From positions 1-51,495 of the IMG/VR virus record IMGVR_UViG_3300031772_003178: 51,495 nucleotides of DNA, one strand, 5' to 3'. Both the position numbers and the translations under genes were made by a program. Of this stretch, positions 35,736 to 42,202 are shown one piece after another. Origin of the DNA: a virus. The notes beneath the pieces were generated by a model. That model was not told the DNA's origin. It was given only the letters and a program-made list of their open reading frames with translations, and did no database searches. The first letter of the stretch is position 1. The number at the start of each line of letters is the position of its first letter.

Positions 35736-35909
35736 TCACTTACCCAAAATGGATTTTATTTTGGCGGCTGCTTCTTCGCTTTTCGCATTATATCCAGCAA
35801 CAGATTCTTGTTTACCAGCAAGAATAAGAAACGCAATAGCTTCGGCTAACAATTTTACTTGATCTGACAATGTACCAATTGAAGTTTTCAACTCATCTGT
35901 CGTTGGCAT
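35736..35909 (-). CDS. Small protein of unknown function (57 aa)
   Basis: The ORF starts MPTTDELKTSIGTLSDQVK and is largely helical and Ala rich, with AGGA 7 bases upstream. Its start is 2 bases after the stop of the methyltransferase-like gene. No family is recognised; it lies in a cluster with the lysin. Confidence 0.65.
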   Translation of the reverse strand: MPTTDELKTSIGTLSDQVKLLAEAIAFLILAGKQESVAGYNAKSEEAAAKIKSILGK

Positions 35910-35911
35910 TG

Positions 35912-36526
35912 TTATCCTTTGTTAATCCATACCATGGTGCAATTCTTATAATTTCCACGTTCTACTTGAAACCCTGCCGCTCTGCATGTGTCGATCTGTT
36001 TCTGGATTGCCACACCGACATCACCAAGATTCGCGTCATCCCACAACACATAATGGGTGGAGGCTAGAAGTGGCATGAAGTTTTCGTAGTCTTTGTAAAC
36101 AAGATCTGCTGGGTGATGACATCCGTCAATTATAAGAATCTCTGCACCTTTGAGTTTTTCATTATACACCCCTTCACTTACGACATGGAAGGAGTTGGCA
36201 AAAATAAGTTCCACCTTGTCTTTTGCTGGCTCTGCATGTTTTCGCCAAGTACCGACCTTTTCTTGATCAACGAGCTTTGGATCGAATACCATTGCGTCCG
36301 AAATATCTGGAACCCAATTGTACATTGGGTCGATGCAATATGTAATGGAACTCTTCGGAACAAATGTCATCAACTGTTTTCCGTATGAGGTTCCAATCTC
36401 TATCACCTTTCGCGGGCCGACCTTATCGAGTAACCACGCGCAAGCAATCGAGCAATCACTGAAGCAGTTCGATTCGTCAACATCTTTGAGGTCGAAAAGA
36501 GGAAGAACGTTTTCTAATTTACTCAT
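35912..36526 (-). CDS. Methyltransferase-like protein (204 aa)
   Basis: VIEIGTSYGKQLMTFV resembles SAM motif I. LIIDGCHHPADLVYKDYEN and YVLWDDANLG match the protein at 24392-24985, and Cys-His-His is shared. Start at 36526 overlaps the lysin stop. Target unknown, perhaps glycan or small molecule. Confidence 0.65.
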   Translation of the reverse strand: MSKLENVLPLFDLKDVDESNCFSDCSIACAWLLDKVGPRKVIEIGTSYGKQLMTFVPKSSITYCIDPMYNWVPDISDAMVFDPKLVDQEKVGTWRKHAEPAKDKVELIFANSFHVVSEGVYNEKLKGAEILIIDGCHHPADLVYKDYENFMPLLASTHYVLWDDANLGDVGVAIQKQIDTCRAAGFQVERGNYKNCTMVWINKG

Positions 36527-37059
36527 CCGACCCACGCTGCCCGTTTTGTCCAGTTTTTAATGAACACCGCCAACGTTGGATGAACAACGACGATCGATTG
36601 ATAATACGACAACATCTCTATTGCCATTGCCGCAAGAAATTGCTTTGGATCGCACACATTAATTCCAGCAAGTGACTTAGGACCAAGATTTCCATCGACT
36701 ATCAATTTTTGTCCTAGCCGATTCGCGGCCTTCTGAGCCATACCGTGAGATCTTCCTGGACCGCAATTTACGGCGCAATCAAAGATCTTGGTAGCAACAT
36801 CATCGTCGGTGATCTTCTGATATCCTGGCTTGTCCCAAAAGATTGTCTTGTAAATGGCTTTTGCCGTATCAACGGTCATAAGCTTCATACTTCCTGGATC
36901 GAAGTTCGGGATGCCAAGTTGTTGTGGTGTCATGCCTTCTCGGCGAACCATAAGCATCGAAATGCCGTAATTCGTTTCTCCACCCGGATCGGCTGGATTG
37001 TTAACCCAACCACCCTCGTGCTGCAGGATGACCACGATCGATTTATCAAAGTTTGCCAT
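36523..37059 (-). CDS. Endolysin, glycoside hydrolase 108 N-acetylmuramidase type (178 aa)
   Basis: The N-terminal ILQHEGGWVNNPADPGGETN contains the catalytic Glu near residue 15 and the family GG-x-N-x-P-x-D-P-G-G signature. IYKTIFWDKPGYQKI and DCAVNCGPGRS follow as in GH108 lysozymes, and the C-terminal part is a peptidoglycan-binding-like helical region. The enzyme cuts the glycan backbone of peptidoglycan to release progeny. No signal peptide is seen, so a holin is expected. Confidence 0.85.
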   Translation of the reverse strand: MANFDKSIVVILQHEGGWVNNPADPGGETNYGISMLMVRREGMTPQQLGIPNFDPGSMKLMTVDTAKAIYKTIFWDKPGYQKITDDDVATKIFDCAVNCGPGRSHGMAQKAANRLGQKLIVDGNLGPKSLAGINVCDPKQFLAAMAIEMLSYYQSIVVVHPTLAVFIKNWTKRAAWVG

Positions 37060-37080
37060 GCATGTAACTATGCATTGCCG

Positions 37081-38271
37081 TTAACCCTTGACACATAGAA
37101 CTTGCTTCAATTCATGTACGATCTCAACGAGATCACTTTGGTTGCGCATGACTTGTTCGATATCCTTGTATGCTCCTGGAATCTCATCAATCACGTCTGC
37201 ATCCTTTCGGCATTCTACGCCCTTTGTTTGCTCTACGAGATCGGCAAGATTGTACTTGCGCTTTGCTGCTCCTCTGGAGAGCTGACGGCCTGCACCATGT
37301 GATGCGCTCGAGAGAGCATCCTCGTTTCCAAGACCGCGGACGATAAATGACTTAGCGCCCATGGATCCCGGGATGATTCCCATCTCACCCTTTTTGGCCG
37401 AGATTGCGCCTTTCCTGGTGACGAAGAGATCCTCTCCGAAATGATTCTCCTCGGAGACATAATTGTGATGACAAAGAACAGGAGATGCAAAAGTTACATG
37501 TGGAACGAACTTGCGAAGAGCATCCTTGTAGAGCTCGAACATGAACTTTCTGTTCAACATCGCGTAACGCTGAGCCCAGTAAAGATCACGACGGTAAGCC
37601 TGCATCTCTGGAGTTCCTGAGAGGAATACGGCAAGATCTGGATCAACAAGAGCGGCATTGTGTCCAAGCTCCTTCGCCTTCCACATGTGGACTTCTGCGA
37701 GAGTCTTTCCGATGTTACGGGAACCAGAATGAAGCATCATCCAAACCTGGCCGTGAGTATCGACGCACAACTCGATGAAGTGGTTACCTCCACCAAGAGT
37801 TCCGACCTGGAGCTTTGCTTTCTGTTCGATTCCCGAAACATACGGGTCGAGATCCTTGAATTCTGAAAATAGATCCTTGAACTCGTTCTTGAGCACTCGC
37901 ATCGCAAGATCACCAGGAACGTGAACGACCTCGTGGGAATTGAACCCGACAGGAATGGCACGCTCAATCTCTGAACGGAGATCTTTCAAGTTGTCTGGCA
38001 ACTCTGATGCGGCGAGATTGGTTCGCATCGCACCCATCCCACAACCAATATCAACGCCGACAGCAGCCGGAGAAACTGCTCCACGCATACCGACGACGGA
38101 TCCAACGGTTGCTCCTTTCCCAAAATGACAATCAGGCATGACGGCCACATGTGCGACCCATGGAAGTGAAGCAATATTTCGAAGCTGAGTCAGAGCTTGA
38201 GACTCAACCTCAGAAACAGGCAACCACAGCTTTGCAGTTACAGTGTTACCCTTTAGTTCGCTAATTGACAT
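37081..38271 (-). CDS. rtcB: RNA ligase RtcB (396 aa)
   Basis: All hallmark motifs are present: MPDCHFGKGATVGSVV (about residues 45-60), AVGVDIGCGMGAMR with the catalytic Cys at about 77, GGNHFIELC, LHSGSRNIG, GSMGAKSFIV and the SHGAGR histidine motif near residue 317-322. RtcB joins RNA 3'-phosphate or 2',3'-cyclic phosphate ends to 5'-OH ends using GTP and Mn2+. Length is normal. It sits beside the tRNA archipelago, so it may repair cleaved tRNAs or join ends of the permuted tRNA-like RNAs. AGGTGATGT precedes the ATG. Confidence 0.95.
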   Translation of the reverse strand: MSISELKGNTVTAKLWLPVSEVESQALTQLRNIASLPWVAHVAVMPDCHFGKGATVGSVVGMRGAVSPAAVGVDIGCGMGAMRTNLAASELPDNLKDLRSEIERAIPVGFNSHEVVHVPGDLAMRVLKNEFKDLFSEFKDLDPYVSGIEQKAKLQVGTLGGGNHFIELCVDTHGQVWMMLHSGSRNIGKTLAEVHMWKAKELGHNAALVDPDLAVFLSGTPEMQAYRRDLYWAQRYAMLNRKFMFELYKDALRKFVPHVTFASPVLCHHNYVSEENHFGEDLFVTRKGAISAKKGEMGIIPGSMGAKSFIVRGLGNEDALSSASHGAGRQLSRGAAKRKYNLADLVEQTKGVECRKDADVIDEIPGAYKDIEQVMRNQSDLVEIVHELKQVLCVKG

Positions 38272-38316
38272 ACATCACCTTTTGGTTATACTTCAATGCC
38301 ACATTGATGTTTAAAG

Positions 38317-38388
38317 TGCCCCGAGAAGGAATCGAACCCTCGAATCTCGCTTACAAAGCGAGCGTCTTACCATTAAAACGATAGGGGC
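38317..38388 (-). tRNA. tRNA-Thr (TGT)
   Basis: Anticodon stem CTCGC/GCGAG, loop TTTGTAA. T-arm GAGGG/CCTTC, loop TTCGATT. Acceptor GCCCCTA/TCGGGGC has one mismatch. Confidence 0.85.
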
Positions 38389-38392
38389 AAAA

Positions 38393-38464
38393 AGCGGGTG
38401 AAGAATTTCGAAATCTCGACCTTCTGGTTGGAAGCCAAACGCTCTGCCTCTGAGCTACACCCGC
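38393..38464 (-). tRNA. tRNA-Gly (TCC)
   Basis: Acceptor GCGGGTG/CACCCGC-type pairing; anticodon loop CTTCCAA. T-loop TTTCGAA instead of TTCRANY. The truncated HNH reading frame ends inside its 5' end. Confidence 0.8.
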
Positions 38465-38691
38465 ATGTATTTTGAACGAGTTCTTTCTCGTTCGGCATTT
38501 CTTTCTGATTTGAATCGACCAACGTTCCTTCCACAGAATGTCGGTGTTAAAGCATGACAGTTAGAACAAATAATTTGCAAATTTTCTTGTTTACTATTTG
38601 ATGGATTCCCATCAATATGGTCCATCGTCAGTGGAATTGGTTGTCTTAGGTGACGCTGATTTACCGCATGTTCTACACAGCGGTTCTTTTC
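38455..38691 (-). pseudogene. Truncated HNH homing-endonuclease remnant
   Basis: A 78-residue frame carries TMDHIDGNPSNSKQENLQI and ICSNCHALTPTFCGRN, the HNH motif with CxxC zinc ligands. Two stop codons (TAATAA) precede it directly and no good start codon exists, so it is a broken gene. It runs into the 5' end of tRNA-Gly. Such nucleases are mobile elements. Confidence 0.65.
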
Positions 38692-38705
38692 TTATTAACA
38701 TCTTA

Positions 38706-38777
38706 CAGCCCCTGCAGGTGTCGAGCCTACGTTGCCCGGGTCAGAACCGGGTATAATCGCCGTTATATTAAAGGGCC
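38706..38777 (-). tRNA. tRNA-Gln (CTG)
   Basis: Acceptor GGCCCTT/AGGGGCT is all pairs if wobbles count. Anticodon stem CCCGG/CCGGG, loop TTCTGAC. T-arm GTAGG/CCTGC, loop CTCGACA. Confidence 0.8.
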
Positions 38778-38785
38778 AAACCAAC

Positions 38786-39226
38786 TTACTTCTTTTTCAC
38801 CGTTATCCCGGTATACAAACCTTTCTTCGTTAACCACATCTTTTTAAGTTCCTTCCACGGGACGATATGAATTCCGTGTTCCTTCTTATTATTGATCGTT
38901 CTGGCTGGGTCGATAATAATCAAACCCGCATCTACATTTCCAATTACTGTTACCCAGTGTTGGAGATTCTGAATGCAGATAATCACTGGCTCCCAATTAG
39001 AATCTGCCAGAAGATTGATATCAACTCCTGTTTGTGCCAACTCAAATGCTTCACCTTCAAAACCCAGGCCGCGAAGAGCACTTATAATTCCATATTCATC
39101 TGTTCCATCTTTGGTCGTAAAGGCCAAAGCCATTACTCGCTTCTCTGAAATCTTCTTTCCAAAGCACCGCAGAGCATTGACGACTGCCGCAGCTCCACAA
39201 GAATAAGGTTTCGTCTGATACTTCAT
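38786..39226 (-). CDS. C39-like papain-fold cysteine peptidase (146 aa)
   Basis: QTKPYSCGAAAVVNALRCFG near residues 4-23 carries the catalytic Cys, and NLQHWVTVIGN near residue 87-97 the His; IIDPAR follows with the Asp. This is the C39-type cysteine peptidase fold used in bacteriocin and peptide processing. No signal peptide. The ATG is 4 bases after the discriminator of tRNA-Arg, so mRNA may begin at the processed tRNA end. Its substrate is unknown. Confidence 0.65.
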   Translation of the reverse strand: MKYQTKPYSCGAAAVVNALRCFGKKISEKRVMALAFTTKDGTDEYGIISALRGLGFEGEAFELAQTGVDINLLADSNWEPVIICIQNLQHWVTVIGNVDAGLIIIDPARTINNKKEHGIHIVPWKELKKMWLTKKGLYTGITVKKK

Positions 39227-39229
39227 TTG

Positions 39230-39303
39230 TGTTCGCAGAGGGCCTCGAACCCCCGACCTTCTTTTTAGGAAAAAGACGCTCTATCCCTCTGAGCTATGCG
39301 AAC
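39230..39303 (-). tRNA. tRNA-Arg (CCT)
   Basis: Acceptor GTTCGCA/TGCGAAC, anticodon stem TCTTT/AAAGA, loop TTCCTAA. T-arm GGGGG/CCCTC, loop TTCGAGG. Confidence 0.85.
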
Positions 39304-39310
39304 GTTTTGT

Positions 39311-39343
39311 GGAGCGCCCCAGCTTAGCCCGCTGGAGCACCCC
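39311..39343 (-). ncRNA. 13-bp hairpin upstream of tRNA-Arg
   Basis: GGGGTGCTCCAGC and GCTGGGGCGCTCC pair over 13 positions (wobbles included) around a 7-nt loop GGGCTAA. No U-tract follows, so it is not a typical terminator. It lies between the second permuted unit and tRNA-Arg. Confidence 0.55.
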
Positions 39344-39437
39344 TAGTTCAAAATCGTAAAAGGATTTTTGGTCTTGCGACCGAGATCATATTGCCTCTGT
39401 CTATAGCACCGTTTAATCCCACAGGTCATTTTGATGC
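39344..39437 (-). other. Structured spacer with GNRA hairpins
   Basis: It contains GGTC-GCAA-GACC, a GNRA-capped hairpin, and AAAATC/GATTTT. No gene was found. It may be part of the precursor RNA of permuted unit 2. Confidence 0.4.
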
Positions 39438-39519
39438 CCCCACGCCTTGCCTTTGGGCTACCCGTTCATGAGTAGTAATTCTAAACGAACGGGGTTGGAA
39501 TCGAACCAACATCTTGGAG
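39438..39519 (-). ncRNA. Circularly permuted tRNA-like unit 2 (82 nt)
   Basis: Order on the minus strand is anticodon-stem 3' strand CTCCA, T-arm GTTGG-TTCGATT-CCAAC, acceptor 3' strand CCCGTTC, a 19-nt linker, acceptor 5' strand GAACGGG, TA, D-arm with loop CAAAGGCAA, anticodon-stem 5' strand TGGGG. The acceptor pairs 7/7 and the anticodon stem 5/5 (one G-U). No non-permuted partner for either half was found nearby. Outer flanks can also pair (CTGTGGG/CTCACAG). Confidence 0.7.
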
Positions 39520-39615
39520 GAAAAGCTCTGTGAGAACTTGATCTACATACATTGCAACAAGGTTGAGTTTGGAGTATTCAAGTTTTATGAAAAGTCCTTC
39601 TCATCCCGTCATGAA

Positions 39616-39691
39616 GTCTGGCTGCCTCTACCGTTGGGCTACCCAAGGATTGTCCTTGGGGATTAGATTTGAACTAACACTGTGTCCAGAC
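39616..39691 (-). ncRNA. Circularly permuted tRNA-like unit 1 (76 nt)
   Basis: Order is GTCTGG (anticodon-stem 3' strand), T-arm GTTAG-TTCAAAT-CTAAT, CCCAAGG, a five-base linker ACAAT, CCTTGGG, TA, D-arm GCC...GGC with loop containing GG, then CCAGAC. Acceptor pairs 7/7, anticodon stem 6/6. One extra C lies between T-stem and acceptor. The acceptor end is capped by CAA if A-T is paired. Its flanks pair by GGACTTT/AAAGTCC and TACTCC/GGAGTA. Confidence 0.75.
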
Positions 39692-39748
39692 AAGACGGAC
39701 TTTGAAGATTACCTTTGAACTTCAGTTTGAGTTTGTACTCCTGAATCT

Positions 39749-40480
39749 TTAGCCGAAAATATACGACATCGCGGCTTCACCCGTCTTCAACTCGACGGCG
39801 CTTGTCTGATTGGCTTCCTCACGTGCATACTTCACGGCGCGAATGAGCTTGTCGACGCGCTCTGACAACTCCTGAACGCGATCCTTGGTGAGAGCTCCGG
39901 AGAACTTGACAGTTTTCCAAGTTCCGACCGTGACGTCCTCAACGGTCTTGACAGTCTGAGCTGGGTGTTCCTTTGTCGGAGGAACGATGACCTTGTAATC
40001 CTCGACCTTCTTGGTGGAGTTCACCTCAACAGCTGGAGTACGGAACAAGCTCTGGGCGATATCGAACTCCCAGCTCTCATCCTGAGAAAGGACAGGCAGC
40101 TTCTTGACGAACTGAGCGAGATCAACCAGCTTCTTCTCCATGAACAAGAGGTGAACGGCCGGAACGCTCTTCACGATCACCTTACCGTCGATAGAAATAT
40201 CTGCTAACGCGGTGCAGTTAGTGGCGTCCTTCTGAGCAACGACGTCAAAGACGTCGACCAAAGCCTTCTTGGCAGACTTGAGAGTCTCCTCGGCCTTGAC
40301 TTGAACCTTCTTGCTTTGAGGAGGAAGAACCTCACCAAGCTCTGTCTTTGCCTGATAAGTCTTAGAGAAGCCATTCAACAGCTCCTGCTTCTGAACGTCC
40401 TGGTAAAGCCTGGTGAGCTCATCCTCGCGCTTGTTCTTGACATTCTTCTCGATCGACAGCAGCTGGTTCAGCTTGGCCAT
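39749..40480 (-). CDS. DUF7873-like protein (243 aa)
   Basis: The sequence (MAKLNQLLSIEKNVKNK, TYQAKTELGEVLPPQSKKVQ, KDATNCTALADISIDGK, LTKDRVQELSERVDKLIRAVKYAREEAN) looks like a widespread phage and actinobacterial family of unknown function that I recognise as DUF7873. AGGTGA lies 9 bases before the ATG at 40480; a longer frame starts 18 codons earlier. Its 3' end is next to permuted unit 1. An extended -10 box (TGTTATTAT) lies upstream. Confidence 0.7.
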   Translation of the reverse strand: MAKLNQLLSIEKNVKNKREDELTRLYQDVQKQELLNGFSKTYQAKTELGEVLPPQSKKVQVKAEETLKSAKKALVDVFDVVAQKDATNCTALADISIDGKVIVKSVPAVHLLFMEKKLVDLAQFVKKLPVLSQDESWEFDIAQSLFRTPAVEVNSTKKVEDYKVIVPPTKEHPAQTVKTVEDVTVGTWKTVKFSGALTKDRVQELSERVDKLIRAVKYAREEANQTSAVELKTGEAAMSYIFG

Positions 40481-40621
40481 GTATTCACCTTTAGTTTGAC
40501 TTCGTGTGTGTGTTAACAAAAGAGATAATAACACAAATAAAACTAGAATGAAAGGATCCTGTATATTGTTGTAAGGGCGATCTTCCGACCGTCATTACGC
40601 GCTACAGGAAACGCTTATGTG
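40481..40621 (-). promoter_or_regulatory. Promoter region candidate of the DUF7873 gene
   Basis: Minus strand has TGTTATTAT (TG, T, TATTAT) near 40537-40545, about 60 bases before the ATG, in an AT-rich stretch. The rest is spacer downstream of tRNA-Val with no gene. Confidence 0.35.
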
Positions 40622-40692
40622 TGCAAGCGGACGGTATCGATCCGTCGTCTTCGGCGAGTCATGCCGATGTTCTACCTTTGAACCACGCGAGC
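40622..40692 (-). tRNA. tRNA-Val (GAC), acceptor imperfect
   Basis: Anticodon stem TCGGC/GCCGA, loop ATGACTC. T-arm GACGG/CCGTC, loop ATCGATA. The acceptor GCTCGCG/CGCTTGC has two mismatches, and base 37 is U, so function is less sure. Confidence 0.6.
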
Positions 40693-40719
40693 AAATACAT
40701 ACGAGTTGATAGTTTCATG

Positions 40720-41092
40720 TGTAGGTGTCGGGAATCGAACCCGAGTCCAAAGGATCTTCCGAAGCTGGCACAACGAGCGTTTCTCTGTAACCCTGAGCAG
40801 GGTGTTTCTTGCTGTCTTCCATAAGTTCCATAAGAAGGGTTGAGTATGGACTCGTCCAATCCTATCCCGTGTGATTGCGTGCCGAAGTTACCCAGGAGCT
40901 TCTTGCTCCGGCACGTCCCTGCAGTTTTTAGGCTGCTGCGAACATGCCGTGGCTCATCGCCGCGATCATATAAGCAGGAAGCTCAACGTTGTCGTTAGCT
41001 TTTAATTCGTGGTCCGCTTTTTACGTGGCCTGCTGACCAACCTCGGCTCGCATCTGCTTCTTATTTTCCCCTGTCGATACCAGGTCACCCAC
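40720..41092 (-). ncRNA. ssrA: Phage tmRNA
   Basis: 5' end GTGGGTGACCTGGTATCGACAGG resembles tmRNA starts; 3' end GGACTCGGGTTCGATTCCCGACACCTAC is the tRNA-like domain with acceptor GTGGGTG/CACCTAC (one G-U). The tag frame (40928-40999) starts with GCT after AAAA and encodes ANDNVELPAYMIAAMSHGMF then AAA, 23 residues. tmRNA rescues stalled ribosomes and tags the product. The tag ends AAA, not LAA. CCA is not encoded. The 5' end overlaps the 3' end of the adenine methyltransferase gene by 72 bases. Confidence 0.9.
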
Positions 41093-41626
41093 TTTTCGTA
41101 CTTCTACTTCTACGTCCTTAAAAATTTCTTTTCCCCAAGTGTGCCAACCAGGAGTCTGCTTCCTTGCGAAGAGCTCCAAATATGGACCAGGACTTACCCT
41201 CTCAATCATCACTCGAAGTTCCTCGGGTTTCTCAGAGTGGCGCTTTCGTTTGGCCATGAGGAGTGTCCTACCTTGTGCTCTCTTTCCATCTGAGAGGACT
41301 CGGTAGGGGATATTTCCACGTACTCCAAAAAGTACATGTTCTGTTTGTCCACGATAGTACTGACCGAGCCCCATCCTGTCCTTTGCCCAAGTGATCGTCG
41401 TGATGTAACGAAACCCCCAAGCAGCCATAACGCGAAGACCGTCGGGAAGATGGCTGTTCGTCACCCAAAGATAGAGATGCGAGTTTAAGGCAGAATGTTT
41501 CTCGACATCGAGAGCCATGATATCTTCGGTTCGCATGACAGAATAATGCTTATCTGCACCACGCTTAATTTTGCCGCCGCCAAGCTCTCTCCATGGAGGA
41601 TCTGCTAGAATGGTTGAATAAAGCAT
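41021..41626 (-). CDS. MT-A70-type N6-adenine methyltransferase (201 aa)
   Basis: ILADPPWRELGG contains the DPPW catalytic motif, and LYLWVTNSHLPDGLRVMAAWG plus the C-terminal ELFARKQTPGWHTWG are typical of MT-A70 DNA methyltransferases. It should methylate adenine in DNA, perhaps protecting the phage genome. I start it at the ATG at 41626; a longer frame would run through tRNA-like sequence. An extended -10 box lies directly before it and there is no SD. Confidence 0.8.
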   Translation of the reverse strand: MLYSTILADPPWRELGGGKIKRGADKHYSVMRTEDIMALDVEKHSALNSHLYLWVTNSHLPDGLRVMAAWGFRYITTITWAKDRMGLGQYYRGQTEHVLFGVRGNIPYRVLSDGKRAQGRTLLMAKRKRHSEKPEELRVMIERVSPGPYLELFARKQTPGWHTWGKEIFKDVEVEVRKVGDLVSTGENKKQMRAEVGQQAT

Positions 41627-41633
41627 GAATTGA

Positions 41634-41644
41634 ATTATATCATA
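41634..41644 (-). promoter_or_regulatory. Extended -10 promoter candidate before the MT-A70 gene
   Basis: Minus strand reads TATGATATAAT. Only 7 bases separate TATAAT from the ATG at 41626, which points to a leaderless or nearly leaderless transcript. The same 11-mer occurs at 51064-51074. Confidence 0.5.
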
Positions 41645-41816
41645 AAATGGACCGGATGGGACTCGAACCCATTCTCCTCTCGCGAAGGAATCCCAGATCG
41701 CCCCCATAAATTGGAGACTACGGGAATCGGACCCGTCTATGACACCACTGTCGGCCCAAAAATATCGTGGTGTCGAGCCACTCTCGACCTTTGTCAGCAG
41801 TAAGCTGAGCCACATG
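41645..41816 (-). other. tRNA-like remnants with three T-arm-like hairpins
   Basis: Two clear T-arms (ATGGG-TTCGAGT-CCCAT and ACGGG-TCCGATT-CCCGT), each followed by an acceptor-like end (CCGGTCCA, AGTCTCCA), plus a weaker GTGG-CTCGACA-CCAC. No matching D-arms or 5' acceptor strands were found either up- or downstream. A long stem GACACCAC/GTGGTGTC encloses 18 bases. They could be decayed tRNAs or halves of split genes. Confidence 0.4.
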
Positions 41817-41888
41817 TGACCTCGGAGAGAATCGAACTCTCTTTTCCTGGCTGAGAACCAGGCGTCCTACCAATAGACAGACGAGGCC
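41817..41888 (-). tRNA. tRNA-Glu (CTC)
   Basis: Acceptor GGCCTCG/CGAGGTC, D-arm TGTC/GGAC, anticodon stem CCTGG/CCAGG, loop TTCTCAG. T-loop TTCGATT. Confidence 0.9.
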
Positions 41889-41928
41889 ATTTGTTAGTTT
41901 AAAGTGCTCACGCACCATGCGCAACTCT

Positions 41929-41991
41929 CGGGATCGAACCGAGTTTCATCGCTCTTCAGGCGATCACATTTACCCTAAATGTTAAGTTGGC
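41929..41991 (-). tRNA. tRNA-Phe (GAA), acceptor end mismatched
   Basis: Anticodon stem ATCGC/GCGAT, loop CTGAAGA. T-arm CTCGG/CCGAG, loop TTCGATC. D-arm ACAT/ATGT. The acceptor GCCAACT/AGTTGCG mismatches at its two outer pairs, in the part that belongs to the 32-bp repeat. Confidence 0.75.
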
Positions 41992-42076
41992 AAAAACAAT
42001 GACCACTGAGAGGTTAAGTTGGCAAAAACAATGACCACTGAGAGGTTAAGTTGGCAAAAACAATGACCCTTGAGAG
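41981..42076. repeat. Three tandem copies of a 32-bp unit
   Basis: The unit starts gttaagttggcaaaaacaat and repeats at 41981, 42013 and 42045; copies 1 and 2 match exactly and the third differs at two positions. Each unit contains part of the tRNA-Glu 3' end and the 5' acceptor of tRNA-Phe. No spacers exist, so it is not CRISPR. Slipped duplication is the likely origin. Confidence 0.85.
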
Positions 42077-42135
42077 AATCGAACTCTCTTTCTCAGATTG
42101 AAAGTCTGATATCCTACCAATAGATTGAAAGGGCC
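42064..42135 (-). tRNA. tRNA-Glu (TTC)
   Basis: Acceptor GGCCCTT/AAGGGTC, anticodon stem TCAGA/TCTGA, loop CTTTCAA. T-arm GAGAG/CTCTC, loop TTCGATT. Its 3' end is inside the tandem repeat. Confidence 0.9.
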
Positions 42136-42202
42136 AAATGAGATCGTATTGAAGGAATACAAATCTCGGTGGACATTAGGGCTTTCGCCCTCCTTCGTCC
42201 TG
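42136..42202 (-). ncRNA. Two-hairpin structured spacer (67 nt)
   Basis: Hairpin one contains GGGC-GAAA-GCCC (GNRA loop) closed further out by GGAC/GTCC. Hairpin two is GAGAT/ATCTC around GTATT-CCTTC-AATAC. It lies between tRNA-Asp and tRNA-Glu. Function unknown. Confidence 0.4.

Noticed and set aside
39438-39691. One ordinary tRNA with a long intron spanning units 1 and 2
   Set aside because: The 5' acceptor of one (CCTTGGG) does not pair with the 3' acceptor of the other (CCCGTTC); each pairs only within its own permuted unit.
39438-39760. Permuted group I or group II intron around the tRNA halves
   Set aside because: No recognisable catalytic core was found by eye and the flanks are short; it remains untested.
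40720-41092. Two-piece permuted tmRNA
   Set aside because: 5' and 3' ends, tag and acceptor are in the normal one-piece order.
41627-41815. Longer N-terminus for the MT-A70 protein
   Set aside because: It would translate tRNA-like sequence; the family begins near the DPPW motif.
41981-42076. Possible CRISPR array
   Set aside because: Copies are directly adjacent without spacers and overlap tRNA ends; it is a tandem duplication.
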